Origin: Ilex aquifolium
Lineage: Eukaryota; Streptophyta; Magnoliopsida; Aquifoliales; Aquifoliaceae
NCBI GenBank assembly: GCA_951799425.1
Contig: OX637394.1
Span: 17,169,001-17,233,000 of the forward strand
Direction: 5' to 3'
DNA: 64,000 nucleotides
This document shows positions 44,231-56,464 of this stretch, piece by piece (the first letter of the stretch is position 1; every line of letters starts with the position of its first letter). The notes beneath the pieces were generated by a model. That model worked only from the letters and a program-made list of their open reading frames with translations. It searched no databases and was not told the DNA's origin. Position numbers and translations under genes: made by a program.

Positions 44231-47200
44231 ATGAGCAGTATAGGCACAGGTTATGATCTATCAGTCACCACTTTCTCTCCCGATGGGCGAGTTTTCCAGG
44301 TCGAGTACGCTGCCAAAGCCGTCGACAACAGCGGAACTGTTATTGGTATAAAATGCAAGGATGGGGTTGTTATGGTAAAGCTCTTTGAATCGTTTTTGCG
44401 AATGATTTTTTTCAGACCTTTTGATTATATGTATGTAGTTAATTTCGTGTTTTTTTTACTAGGGTGTGGAGAAACTCATAGCATCAAAGATGATGCTATC
44501 TGGTTCCAATCGCAGAATTCACTCTGTTCATCGTCATGCTGGCATGGTAGATCTATATTCTTTTGCTCCTGCTGTTCTCTCTCTCTCTCGATTGTGTGTG
44601 CGAATGTGTGATTTCTTTCTGACCACAATATCCTCTTATTTCCCTAGAACGCTTAGCAAATGGAAAAGGAATTTTGGGTTGTAATGTTAAATTTGCATAG
44701 GGTTGATTAAGTGGTGGTTATAGTATTACCAGTTCGGAAAACAAAAATCCGTTAATTACAATGAAGAACCCCATTTCTCATTAGAAAAAGTTAAAGAAAT
44801 GAATTTCACACTAATTCATTATTAGCTCGGTCACATACGCTTTGGAAACTCAGTTCTGGAAGTGTTGGTCATAATAAACAAAACCAAACCAAATCAAGCC
44901 TTATGTCCCAATCATTTGTGGTTGGCTATATGAGTTCGTCATCGTCATTTATTTCGATCATGCGCTATACGCTCGTTGACGTTAAATATTTTTATATCTT
45001 TTTTTATGATTTCATTCAATGTTAATTTAGGTCTACCCCTACTTCTAGTATCATTAAAAAAAATTCTATCATTTTTTCGAACCGGTGCCTCTATCAGCCT
45101 CCGTTGAACATGACAAAACTATCTTAATCTATTTTCTCTTAACTTATTCTCAATTGGAGGTACTCCTACTATTTCTCTAATACGGTTATTTCGTATTTTA
45201 TCGTTTCTAGTTTTTTCAAACGTCCATCTTACCATTCTCATTTCCACTACACTCATTTTTGTCACTATGTTGTTTCCTAGTTGCGCAACATTTTGTCCCA
45301 GACAACACTGCTTCCCTTATAGATGTTTGGTAAAACAAGTATCGGTCATAATCGTGACTAAAATTTCATTTTAGAATTTTGAAGTTAACCCAAAAATTGA
45401 CTTCCTTCAATATAGTATGACAGCAGTTTTAGTGGCTTTTGGCATCCTTCTACTACCAGTAGTTATAACATACTGCATTCTAAGAGATTTACATGTTTCT
45501 TGATTTTTATGCTTCTCAGTTCTATAACATCTCTTTTATGCAACTTAATTTCCCTATAAATTGTAGGCTGTTGCTGGACTAGCGGCAGATGGGCGACAAA
45601 TAGTTGCGCGAGCAAAGGCTGAAGCAACAAATTATGAAAGGTTTGCATCTCGTTCAATGTGTTGAGCTGCAGAAAACTTCACAACTTATTATTTTGGATA
45701 ATATTATACGAAAGCCTCATACTGGCTGGGTTTAAAGTAGAATTTACTAATTGTTTGATAACACCAGAAGTTGATTTAGTTTGTTGAGGTTTAAACCTAA
45801 AACGTTATATGATGGTATATAAGGCAAGAAACTAAAGTGTAAATCGGAAGTATGGTCAGTCTAGATATGGATGGAAATACACTTATTGGAAAAGAAAAAA
45901 CAATGTGGCTGGAAATATGTCTTGATATAGGGCTGAAACTTATGGTGGACCTTATACTTAATTTTGTGGAAATGTTTGGTTTGCCCCTTGCAAATTCTGT
46001 TATGCTTGTAAATGGTGCAAAGGGATAATCGATGTTGTTTGGGGCCTGAACTGGTTGTATAGACTCTTGCTATCTTTCATATCATGCGAAAATGGATCCA
46101 TACTAAACACGTAGGAGCCAGATTGCGTGTAATTACAACGATGATGTGCAAACATTCTTATTTATACCTTTATGTCAAAATGTGTAGACGTATCAGGAAT
46201 TTATCTCATGTCTGCTTGTAAAACACTTTAAGACTAGCAAGATAGGGAAACACCAAAAATCCGTGTAACTTAAGAGCACTCACAATTTTTCACAATATTT
46301 GACTTACTCTTTCACTTGATTTTCCAAAACTATAACAATTAGAGCCAAATGAGTATTCTTTGGCTCTCTAACTCTCTGTCTCTCTAATAGGAAAAATGGT
46401 AGGGGTCTCCTACAAGCTTTGAGGATAGAGGTAGATTGGTTTTCATTGCTAATTACTATTAGGCCATTCGTAGCAAAATGTTGTTGTAAATATGAAGTAT
46501 TTTGTATGAATTTAGCCGAAGTGCAATAGCAAAACCCTTAAGTCTTATAGTTTTGTTCCCGAACAACAATCACTTTCGCTATTAGTTGATTTATAGGCTT
46601 TTATGGTTATTGATTGTAATATAATAGAAAGGACAACAAAAACGCAAGTTCCACTCACATGCAAAAAAAAAAAAAAGAAGCTTAGTACTTGGAAAAAAGA
46701 TGATCCAATTGACACAACTTAGATGTTGAAAAGAAAGGAACCCTTTGTCATTGCAGATAAGCAAGTGTCTTGCTTGATTACAAGACTGTAGGAGTGTAAG
46801 AAGTGGGTTTTGAGGGTAGTAATCGAGGCATAACAAAATTTGGGTGGTATTTTGATTCTATGAGTGTTTCACTTGAATGATGACTTTGGTTCATCCTGTA
46901 GTTTTAGCGTGCTAGGGTTGACTTTTATCAAATCCCAACAGGAAAAAGAATGATTAAAGAGAATTAGAGGAGGAGAAAAAAGTCTAGGAGTCACTAAGGG
47001 GAAAATATAGTAATCACATCTTTAATTAAAATTGTATAAAATGAGAAACTTCATTTTATGACATTATATCCCTTTGAATCAGCTAAACATGATCTATGAA
47101 GAGCCAATAACAGAACTTTATACCAGGAAAACCTCCCTCGAACAACATTGTAGCCCATGACCGGAATATAGAGATGATATAAACTCTTAAATAAACCTTA

Positions 47201-50200
47201 ATTAATCAAACTGGAAACATACTAACGATGACGTTGCACAAAATTGACCCGCCTCCAAAAGAAACCACTTGTTTTAGGATACTGTCTTTTATGCTGTTGA
47301 TTTTTTCTTGAGCCTCCTTATAGTTGACTCTAGTAGTGTGTTTTCCATCTTCCTGGTTTTCGTATCAAAAAAAAAAAAAAAAAAACCCACCACCACAAAC
47401 AACACATCATTGCTGTTCTGAAATTATTTGATCCTCTAAGTGTTGATGCAGGATCTTCTTAGAGTCCCAACACTATTTTGGGATAGAACTGATAAAATGG
47501 TCTTAGGACTGATTATTGAGTTATGATGGAAAGATTACTGTGGATAAGGACTTTTAGTGTCTGGATGGTGATAGAGGCTTAATTAGCCAAGAAAAGGGCA
47601 ATGTGCTAGGTTATTCTGGGTGCTGCGACCATGACCAATGAAATGCTCAAGTGTACCTTGCTTTTCCAATGCTTTCTAAGATCTTTCCCATTATGTTTCA
47701 GCTTTGCAACTCCTCATTTTCTGTTATTCTGCTCTTTGAGAAACATGGATTTTTGATTTTATAAGGTATCAACACAAATGCTTCGTTGTCTAAAATACAT
47801 ATATGTCCTTTTTATATGATTCTTTCTAGTTTGTTTTGTGTCTTGTTTCCTTTGCCTTTTATGGGGACTTGTTCTTTCTGTTGAGGATTTCTTATGCACC
47901 TTTCCTTTTCAGGTCCCTTTTTCATTAATTTCCAAAAAAAAAAAAATTTGATTTGTAAAAATGCAAATTGAGAGATAAAAGTGAAATTGAATATGTATCA
48001 TGGAGTATTATTTGGGGAGTCATTCCCATTTTCATGATTTTTTCCCTTCTGCTGCAAACTTTGTCATATATTCTAAGCAGCTGATGTCAAATGATCCAAA
48101 ATACAATCCCACCTTTTGTTTTTTCCATATATGTTTCCAGTTGTCAATGATCAGTTGATATTTTTCTTGTCGTGCAGTACCTATGGTGAACCTATTCCTG
48201 TAAAGGAACTGACTGACCGTGTAGCAAGTTATGTGCATCTATGCACACTTTATTGGTGGCTCAGGTTGGAGAGTTCATCTTTAAATTTTTATTAGCGGAT
48301 ATTGTATTCCTTTTTCTGCTCTAGATACATTGGCTTTCCTTTTAGGAAAAAAAAAATACTAAGAGACAATGGTTGTTGTTGCAGACCCTTTGGATGTGGA
48401 GTTATTCTTGGAGGGTATGACAGAGATGGACCACAATTATACATGATTGAACCCTCTGGTATTTCATATGTGAGTTGATTCTCTCCCGGGTCATTAGTGT
48501 AGTAGCTACAACTTCAGTCTTTCCTCATCTGCTTCGTGCATTGGCATGTACAATGACTTATGTTCCTTTACTGTTTTCAGTTGCCTGTGATTTGTGAATG
48601 AAAATGTACTACACTTTCTTTTATTGTTGTGATATTTGGATGTCCTTTTGTTCACTATTTGTGTTTGAAATTTTTGATAGAGGTACTTTGGTGCTGCAAT
48701 TGGAAAGGGAAAGCAGGCTGCTAAAACGTAAGTTAATCATGATGTCTTCCATCTTGGACCCTTTAGCAACAAAGTACCATTATGATCAATTGTGATTCAT
48801 GGAGAATTGTGGAAATATAAATGTTGAAACTATTATTGACACTGCTGTCAGATAAGGCATCATGTTGGGTGTAGAGGCTCTGTATATTTATACTATTACT
48901 TGTTTTTGATTGCGCATGATTCAATAATTCTGTGTATTTATATTATAGGCCTGTAGATTTGTTTTTGATTGCGCGATGCAACAATTTATTCTTAATAGAA
49001 ATGTCGAAATCTAAGAAAGTTTATCCAGTTAGCATTTCATAACCAGAGAGGAGAAAGTACGTAAACTTGTAATTATTTTCATGAAAACTAAACATATTCA
49101 GGGTTTATGAATTCCAGTTCATAATGTCTTAATATCATTTTGCTTAAGTTTCTGGTTGTTTGATTTTTCTGCTTTTAGAAAGGAAGCATGTTGCTTCTCA
49201 ATGACCAAGAATTGGCAATTGACATGGGAAGGAACTATAAATTACCTGGAATCTCACAGAAAGATTGATTTTTATTAGTTGTTCATCCAATGAATTTGAA
49301 TCAGTTGTGTCTTGCTCAGACCAACAAATTGTTCACTATATATACGCCATCTGTATATTTTTTTTAATGTTACGTGAGTCTTGTTTTTTGTTGGGTTATT
49401 GCCTCTTTAGGTAATTAGGTGTTTATGGGGATGATTACACTTGTCATGAAGGGTGGGAACTTTTTATGCTACTTTACTTGGATGCACTGTTTGTAGTTTA
49501 ATTTCACCAGTCGCTTTGGTCTCGTGCCACTGTTGAAGCATCCATTTTGAAGTAGTTATTGCACATTTCCTCTTGCTAACATGCTTATGTGATGTTGCTG
49601 TTTGGTTTTCACCAGTAGCTTTGATCTCATGCCACTACTGAAGCATACATTTCTGTTGTATTGATTGCACATTTACTTGTGCTAACATGCTTATGTAATG
49701 ACGCGGTCTGATTCCACCAATAGCTTTGCTCTCATGCCACTTCTGAAGCTTCCATTTTGAAGTAGTATTGATTGCACATTTCCTCATGCTAACATGCTTA
49801 TGTCATGAACAGAGAAATTGAAAAGTTGAAGCTTTCCGAAATGACCTGCAGGGAAGGTGTTATTGAAATAGCCAAGATGTGAGTGATTCATTCTTTTAAT
49901 TCTTTTTGTTTCATTTTCTTGCATTCAATGTTTTACTCTTTCTTCGATTCAGTCTTCTGGTATTAGAATCATCTTAGAAAAAGAAATAGGAAATCTCTAG
50001 CAGCTTATGCTAATTATGCACACTTTGAATCCAAGAAAGAAGTGAGTTTTGAGGATTTGAGATCAATGGGTATGTGTATCACCTTATCACCTTAAACTTG
50101 GGGCCTTTGGGGTGAGTCTTATGAAATTCTGCAATAGATTCCTGGATTCTGACAGGCTTATCTTTATCCTAGTAAGGTAATTCTATAACTCTAATCTTTT

Positions 50201-53200
50201 CATCCACATGTAATAAATAAAATAAGTGCAGCCCAATGCATGAGGGCCAGTACGGGGTCTGAGAAGGGTCAGGTGTACGTAGCCTTAAAGGCTATTTCCG
50301 CTGCTCAAACCCTTGATGCGCAGGTCATAGTGGAGCAACCTTACTATTATGCCAATGCCCACCCTCCTTCTCCAAATATGTACACAAAAATGCAAAACAA
50401 GAATATGTCTTGTGAAAACACAAAACTGTGTTTATATTTGGTTTCATTATTTTATTAGTTTCTCGTTTGAGCTTCTAAGTCCACAATGCTCGTTTCTTCC
50501 CTTCTCCAATAAATTTTATTCTTGTTCAAGAGAAAAAGTATGCTGACATATTTCATGAGCATATATATGTGTGTGTTAATATTGATTATTGAAATGACAA
50601 ACCAGATATAAGGGACTTAAGGAAAATGTATATGTTTGTAGTTTAAAGGTTTGGTACTGAAATATAATTTGTATATTGCAGATAAAATTTTCATTTTTCT
50701 TGGGTTCTTGATTTTTGTTTGTTGATTTTTTTTTTCCAAAATAATAATAAAGAGAGGATTCAGATTCAAATCAGTGACTTTTAATTTCTCCAGCTCATTG
50801 ACCAAATTAAATTGATTAGTTTTTGGGATCTTGCTATTATTAGTGCTACATGTCCTTCTATAGGACGATCACATGTCTAGGTTTCCATGCCTGCCAATAC
50901 ATAGGTGGACTTTTATGTCTGTGTTTGCTAGCCTGAGCATGAGAAGTGAGAAAGGGAGAGATAAAAATCATTTATGCTTTGAGAGAGATAGAGTATGAGA
51001 GAGAGAGAGAGAGATATTGATGTTGCTGCTGTTAAGTCTTAATCTGATCTTTTCATAATAGAAAAAATCCACTCTTGAAACTTGTAACAGTCCCAGAGTT
51101 CTTATTGTTTACATGCAGAATGATTTAATTTGACATTGTTCTGCTAGATATGTAAGGCTCTGTTTGAAACTTGGGAACTAGGAAGGGAAGAAAAAGGATT
51201 TGCAGAGAAGTTGTGATGAATATAGAGTACAAAGGAGAACGGGGAAACGAGTTTTTCTTATAGGATGGTGAGAAGATGCACAAAATCTCAAGAAAATTGC
51301 ATCCTGTTTTTTTCCTAAACCTTTCATTTTCTTTGTTTTTTTGGATTTTCAAGAATATCATTATAACCATTTGGGTTAGAGTGATGGACAATGGCCACGC
51401 CGTTGGCTTTTGGGACAGTGTGAGATACATGACATGCACTTCACTATTTTTCATCCAAAATCTTACAGTCACTGATTTTAGGGCGATGTGAAATCGATTA
51501 ATATAGTTGAGGGCATAGTTATTAGTATCGTACGATACGCGATACGTATCGTACGATACGTCACGATACATGGGTAAAACGATACGAATCGTAGGTATGT
51601 ATCGTTTTTGTATAGTATCGTCCGATACACGATACGTTTTTCCGATACGATCCGTATCGTTCGATACAAACGATACGCAAAGTCTGTGTAAATTTTTTTT
51701 TTTTTTTTTAACAGATCGCACAGAGCCCAGAGAATAGAGAAAATGCCAAAGAAAAGGCAAGAGAAGAAGACAAACCACAAATCTGCAAACCCACAAACCA
51801 GTCCACCAAACCCACAACTCAGCAAAAACACCCAAGCAAGCAAATCAAACAAATTTTTGAAATTGAAAAACATAGCAACACTAACCTGTATATTTCGGAT
51901 GAAACCCTAGGTCTCACGATCTCTCCCTCTTTGTCTCACGATCTCTCTCTCTTTGTCGCCGTGAGCTGCGACCACGAGGTACCAGCCACCAGGTATCTTC
52001 TTCTTCTTCTTCTCTCTCTCCGGCATCGGCATCGGCACCGGCTTCGCCCATCGCCTCTCGCCTCTCAGCTCTCAGCTCTCAGCTCTCAGCTCTCAGCTCT
52101 CAGCTCTCTCTGTTTCTCTCTGTTTTTGTTCAGTCGTGAGTCACGACTCACGACTCACGACTCACGACTGAGGGTTTTGGTTATAAATATCAAAAATTAC
52201 ATTTGCTACCCCACAACATTATAACCTTTTAGTTTTAAGTATCAAGAATTATATTTACTACCCCCACAACATTATAACTTTTTAGTTTTAAGTATCAATA
52301 ATTACATTTATTACCCTACAACATTATAATTTTTTGTTTTAAGTATACATAAGTACTATTAATTTAATTTGATACCCTTCATTATTTTTTTAATATTAGT
52401 AAATTATATTGGTAACTTGAATAGTAGGTGGAATATTAAAGAAATATTATGTTTTTATGATTTTATGATTTTTTTCAAAAGTATATATATTTTATTATTA
52501 ATTATTTAAAATTGCGCCGTATCTTACGATACACGATACACGATACGATACGATACACTATTTTTAAAAAACGATACACCTTCCGATACACGATTTGATA
52601 ACTATGGTTGAGGGAACAATGTAAGAATTTTAAGGGTTGGGGTGGGGGGTAAAGTGAGATTGGGGTGATAGTTTTGGTTGCTAAGTGTAGTTTGTCCAAG
52701 AATTTGTTACCTTGGAAACATTTGTAATGCAGCTAAAGTCTCACAACTCATTTCTTTCTAATACCATATATTCCTTGTTATTGAAGGATAAGCTATAAGC
52801 ATCTAACACTCACCCGCACGTTCAATCTGTCCACATGAAGAGGTAGACAGAAAACTTAGAAGACAGATCAAAGACATTACAAGGTGCACTTAAGGCATGA
52901 ACGAATGGGGAGTTGATTACGAATCATGAAACTGAAATTGAGAGGCTTGCCCAAAACCTCATGAAGCCCAGTTTTGATACCATAAGAAAATATCCAAGTC
53001 AAAATCCATTGACAATTTATGCAGACGCGGACAAGGTGGATACACCAAGTATTATAGCACTGTGGAATAAGCTCTAACATTAGTAATCACTGACCAAAGT
53101 TCTGCAATGAGTACGTACAGATATCTGCGGAATCTTTTTCACAGCATAAGATTCTAGACTTATGCTTCAGTACTGACTTGCACTTGCGCTGTCATATTCT

Positions 53201-54877
53201 TCAGAGCCAATTCTACACCAGTTGTTCTCTAGTGATTTCACATAGCAGACATGATTTAGTTTAACTAAATTCTACAGGTGAAATAATATAAGACACATTC
53301 TAATTCAGCTAACTGAACTCGCATCCAGTGGGGAGTTAAACTTTATGACTCTTTCAAATCGTTGTCATCAGCATCCTCATCCTCATCCTCATCCTCATCC
53401 TCATCATTATTTGGCTTAACAAATAAGTCCACTTGTGAGTGATAAATTTGTTGTATGCATTTTATGTAATTTCAAAATAATAATCAAAGTAAGCAAGATC
53501 TGTTTATTCCTATCTTCAAGAGGAGCATTTTGAGTACTCTCCTATGAGTTCCCTTTTGCATGTGTGTGTGTAAATTCATAGTTCTTCCATTTTATGGGTG
53601 AATATCTATTTGTACATGTGTTATGTAGCATTTACAAGATACATGATGAGGCCAAGGACAAGGCTTTTGAATTGGAGATGAGCTGGGTTTGTGATGATTC
53701 AAAGCGCCAGCATGTGAAGGTAATCTCTCATCTGAACTTCTCTCTGACAGAGATGCTTCATATATTATAGGGCATTTTCATTTATACTTTTAAAGAATGT
53801 CCAAGGTTCTTGGCACACCTTCCCCCACCCAAACTAGTAGTAATAATAATAATGAGGAGAAGAAGAAGAATGTAAATAAAACAGTATGCATTATCCTATG
53901 ATCCCATCAAAGTACAACTAATTTATGGGTGGTTTTATTAATATTTAACATTTTTTGGGCGATTATATTGAAATTATTACTTCTTGTTTCATAGTTAGAA
54001 TTTTAATCATGAAAGTGGGAAGCTCAAAACATGTGCTTTAAACCCAACTCTATAATTAAGTACCTTTCATGTGCAAAAACATAAACTTCTAGGAGATTTT
54101 ATTTCCGGGTTTAATTTTCCATACCTTTTATCTGTGCATGCTTCAGGTAAAAAATATTTCCCAGAATGAAGGATAGCTTGAACATTCGTTGTCAAAGCGT
54201 TGTCAAATTGGTCATCCAGTGCTCTAAAATGCCATTAATGTTACAAACCAATCCTCCACCCCCACTGTGCCCACCCAACCACCCAAACACAAATACACCC
54301 AGCTCAAAGAAAAAGTGTAAAAGACACAACAGAAAATGAAAGAAGAAAACACAAACACATAGCCATGCCCACCTTCCTGTTTTCTTCCTCCAAATGAGAA
54401 AACCCAACCACCATGGCAACCGGGGATAGCAAGGCCAGGGTGGGAAGTAAATGATAGCAACTGCTCAATGTTTCAAGTTTCAGCATTGGAATGATTTGCA
54501 TGCATGATAAGGATGTGGCCTTTTCCAATTTACATCGAACTGCACTTTGACATCGACAGTTTTGCAAAATAAAACTTATGGATTTTTAGTTAATTTCCGG
54601 AACAGTTATTGTTTTGGCTACGCGATATTCATACATGAACTAGCAATTTTCATGAGGCTGGCAAGAGGTTTGTTTTTCATGTTGGATATTCTAATCTTTT
54701 TTCAGTAGGCACAAGGGAAAGGCAATTCCTATTTAGATCTCCTTTTTCGGCATGCATCTATAATTAATTGCTTCTTTAAGTGCCTATTATTATGCGTTAT
54801 ATCAGGTACCAGAAGACCTTTTAGAGGAAGCCAAGGCTGTTGCTAAGGCCGCATTGGAGGAGATGGATGCTGATTAA
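44231..54877 (+). CDS. PAG1: 20S proteasome subunit alpha type-3
   Basis: Nine exons (44231-44374, 44463-44546, 45567-45640, 48178-48264, 48385-48469, 48681-48727, 49813-49878, 53629-53719, 54806-54877) have GT-AG borders and matching phases, and total 750 nt: 249 residues plus stop, the same length as Arabidopsis PAG1. It begins [20 protein letters not shown], which includes the proteasome alpha N-terminal signature ([13 protein letters not shown], about 15-27). Further landmarks are [11 protein letters not shown] (49-), [17 protein letters not shown] across the exon 2-3 joint, [37 protein letters not shown], and the acidic end LEEMDAD. Alpha-3 is a non-catalytic member of the outer heptameric ring of the 20S core, shaping the gate. 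Every exon is open and conserved, so the gene looks functional despite large transposon-filled introns. Confidence 0.97.
44880..45310 (-). mobile_element. RTE-type LINE fragment in PAG1 intron 2
   Basis: On the minus strand it reads as the C-terminal end of an RTE-type [19 protein letters not shown] near 45250, then a KIRN-IRE-VGVPPIE block, then HVQRR-IEAPVRR. Several frame breaks and stops are present, so it is a dead 3' fragment. It lies opposite to PAG1 in the 1-kb intron 2. Confidence 0.75.
45641..48177 (+). other. PAG1 intron 3
   Basis: A 2.5-kb intron. It holds A-rich runs near 46660 and 47370. A possible inverted pair GAGCCAA...TTGGCTC at 46342-46368 may belong to a MITE I could not delimit. 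No coding exon was found, and the phases of the neighbouring exons fit directly. Confidence 0.5.
48880..48987 (+). repeat. Twofold ~55-bp repeat in PAG1 intron 6
   Basis: Two similar blocks, each running from CTGT(A/G)TATTTAT through TTGTTTTTGATTGCGC to CAATAATT/CAACAATT. Diverged and non-coding. Confidence 0.55.
49503..49807 (+). repeat. Three ~105-bp tandem repeats before PAG1 exon 7
   Basis: Units start TTCACCAGT(C/A)GCTTTG at 49503, 49608 and 49712. Each contains CTC(G/A)TGCCACT-CTGAAGC, ATTGCACATTT and GCTAACATGCTTATGT. The last unit ends a few bases before the splice acceptor at 49812, so it supplies the branch-point region of intron 6. Confidence 0.85.
50227..50380 (-). mobile_element. 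tRNA-derived SINE in PAG1 intron 7
   Basis: On the minus strand an A-box-like TGGCATAATAGTAAGG (50339-50354) and a B-box-like GGTTTGAGCAG (50301-50311) are followed by GGAAATAGCC, AAGGCTACGTACA, GACCCTT and CAGACCCCG. It ends GGGCTGCACTTA, with an A/T tail on the plus-strand left side. This body and end resemble the widespread Au-type plant SINE group. The box positions indicate a tRNA-related head. Confidence 0.72.
52064..52170 (+). repeat. Two heptamer microsatellites inside the hAT element
   Basis: About six units of TCAGCTC (near 52064-52107), then about four units of ACGACTC (near 52140-52168). Confidence 0.8.
52183..52350 (+). repeat. Three ~65-bp tandem repeats inside the hAT element
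   Basis: Each unit contains TAAGTATCAA-AATTACATTT, TACCC-ACAACATTATAA and TTTTTAGTTT. They are imperfect and AT-rich. Confidence 0.75.
52615..53628 (+). other. Remainder of PAG1 intron 7
   Basis: Non-coding apart from a (CATCCT)n microsatellite at 53372-53406. A possible short retrotransposon remnant at 52813-53076 was considered and not accepted. Confidence 0.5.
53372..53406 (+). repeat. CATCCT hexamer microsatellite
   Basis: About five to six CATCCT units in the intron before PAG1 exon 8. Confidence 0.85.
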
Positions 54878-55265
54878 TGGACCTTATCCCATTCCTCTCC
54901 TACTCCTTCCCCTTACATGTTTTGTTCATCTAGTGATCTATATACAACATTGTGAATGCATGTTTGCAAACTTTGTAAGGGGTTCATTTGTGTACTATTA
55001 AACGTCCCTACCTGTAGGGTTTACTTCGTTTATTTTTATCCCAACTTTTTCATCTGATTTTCTCCGAAGACACAAGGTAGTTATTGAAGTTTACACCTTA
55101 AAATTATACTTGACACATGGTGGTCTATGATGTGCTTAGTCACATGTTTTTCTACATTGCTGCTCCTTCCTTTTACTAGTCTTCTTGGCTGGAATCATAA
55201 ATGGGTTCTTCTATGTGATGATCTTTTCTATAGGTTATTGTGAGTGGTCTAAACTTTGACCCTTA
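54878..55265 (+). other. PAG1 3' untranslated region and flank
   Basis: Follows the TAA stop. A TATTAAAC word near 54998 could act as a weak polyadenylation signal; no perfect AATAAA was seen close by. No other gene. Confidence 0.45.
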
Positions 55266-55274
55266 TTTCTTCTA

Positions 55275-55617
55275 AGGTTAATAGTACTTTTGGTCCCTAA
55301 AATATGTATTTTTGGTCAGTTTAGTCCTCAATGTATTAATTTTGTTAATTTGATCCTTAAAATGTTCAATTCATGTCATTTTGGTATTCATATAAACGAA
55401 TTGTTGAGTTTTTTGATGGAAGTGACTGTGTCATTGTTTTAGATGATATTATGTGTTTAACACGTAATTATTTTATCAAAAATGTAACAGTCTGTCTATG
55501 TGGAGATTAAAATAAAACGAATTGAATATTTTAGGGATTAAATTGATGAAATTGATATATTGAGGACTAAGCTGACAAAAAAATATATAGTTTAGGGATC
55601 AAAAGTGTTATTAACCT
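55275..55617. mobile_element. Mutator-type MITE with long inverted repeats
   Basis: AGGTTAATAGTACTTTTGGTCCCTAAA at the left is mirrored at the right (AGGTTAATAACACTTTTGATCCCTAAA), and similarity extends about 110 bp inward. The flanks TTTCTTCTA (55266-55274) and TTTTTTCTA (55618-55626) match at 8 of 9 positions. A 9-bp duplication and long inverted repeats fit a MULE-derived MITE. Non-coding. Confidence 0.78.
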
Positions 55618-55626
55618 TTTTTTCTA

Positions 55627-55880
55627 ATTATGTTCTCGTTCGTACTCTATTTGACAAAAATTTAAATATTTTGTCGAACACGACTTCACTCATATGAATT
55701 ATGAGTTTTATTAATGTAAGTTGGATCAATTTTAAATAGTATATATCTGTTAATTATAATTCCTTGTTTCAAGAGAACATTGTTTGATTTTAGCGAGAAA
55801 TTATCACATATTATCATTTACCCCACAAAGGGAATGGAAAAATAATATTTTATTTGTAGTGGCGGTTGAACCTAAATTAA
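55627..55880. other. AT-rich flank, no gene seen
   Basis: AT-rich sequence between the MITE and the first recognisable repeats of the third Gypsy element. Confidence 0.4.
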
Positions 55881-55889
55881 TTGTCTAGG

Positions 55890-56250
55890 TGGCCTATGTA
55901 CCTGTTGATGGGATCAAGTCGATTTATAGTTCGGTGAGGTTAAATTATTTTTTGGTTAAGATCAACGAATAAATGACCCATTGATTTTGAATGGATAAAA
56001 TGTCCATAATGTTTGAAATGGATAAATGACCATTTGAATTTGATACGGGTTTAAGACCCACTTGGTTGGGGCCGGGAGAGTTGTGATTGCGTTTAGTTTA
56101 ATTAGACTGTCTACGTATCCAAAATAGAATCAAGTCAGTCGTAGTTCATAAATTTTGGAATTGCGACTATGTCTAAGATAGATGTTGGACTGCCTATATA
56201 TCTAAAAATAGAATCAAGTCTGATATAATTCGTGAAAAGAATTTTGGAAT
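55890..56250 (-). repeat. Threefold diverged repeat, 3' part of the third Gypsy element
   Basis: Three blocks share GACTGYCTA(C/T)RTATC-AAAATAGAATCAAGTC and a following TTCRTRAA...AATTTTGGA phrase (near 55895, 56105 and 56186). Non-coding. Confidence 0.6.
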
Positions 56251-56464
56251 CTAAAAGATTTGAGTGAGATTTTAAATGAGTGAATGACTCATTTAATTTG
56301 GAATTTCACTTGGTTGGTTTGAAATGGGTGAGTGACCCATCATTTTTTGGGATGGACTTGAGTCGTATTTAAAACAACTTTGACTTGTGTGAATTTTAGG
56401 ATTCATATAGGTTGTGACTTAGCATGCAATTAAATTCCATGTAAAAAATTAGTGACTTTTTGTG

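Larger units (their letters stand above)
51514..52606. mobile_element. Non-autonomous hAT-type element in PAG1 intron 7
   Basis: CATAGTTAT at the left is mirrored by ATAACTATG at the right, and GTTGAGGG flanks both ends exactly (51506-51513 and 52607-52614). An 8-bp duplication is the hAT signature. Both sub-terminal zones are packed with CGATAC/GTATCG words (51529-51676 and 52516-52592), as hAT transposase-binding sites often are. The interior (about 51690-52345) has a polypyrimidine leader-like stretch, (AGCTCTC)n, (ACGACTC)n and three ~60-bp AT-rich repeats. No transposase is encoded. Confidence 0.85.

Noticed and set aside
44231-44611. 126-residue frame at the start of PAG1
   Set aside because: Only the first 48 codons are exon 1; the rest reads through intron 1 and exon 2 in the wrong frame.
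49503-49807. Regular repeat considered as a CRISPR-like array
   Set aside because: Units are ~105 bp, contiguous without unique spacers, and lie in a plant intron.
51125-51873. 236- and 131-residue minus-strand frames
   Set aside because: They cross the left end of the hAT-type element and its CGATAC words in a PAG1 intron; no domain and no shared boundary with the element.
52813-53076. Possible miniature LTR element in PAG1 intron 7
   Set aside because: On the minus strand there is a TGGTATCA word near 52985 and a GTGCGGGTGAG-TGTTAG junction near 52815, but the two supposed LTRs do not align beyond a few bases.
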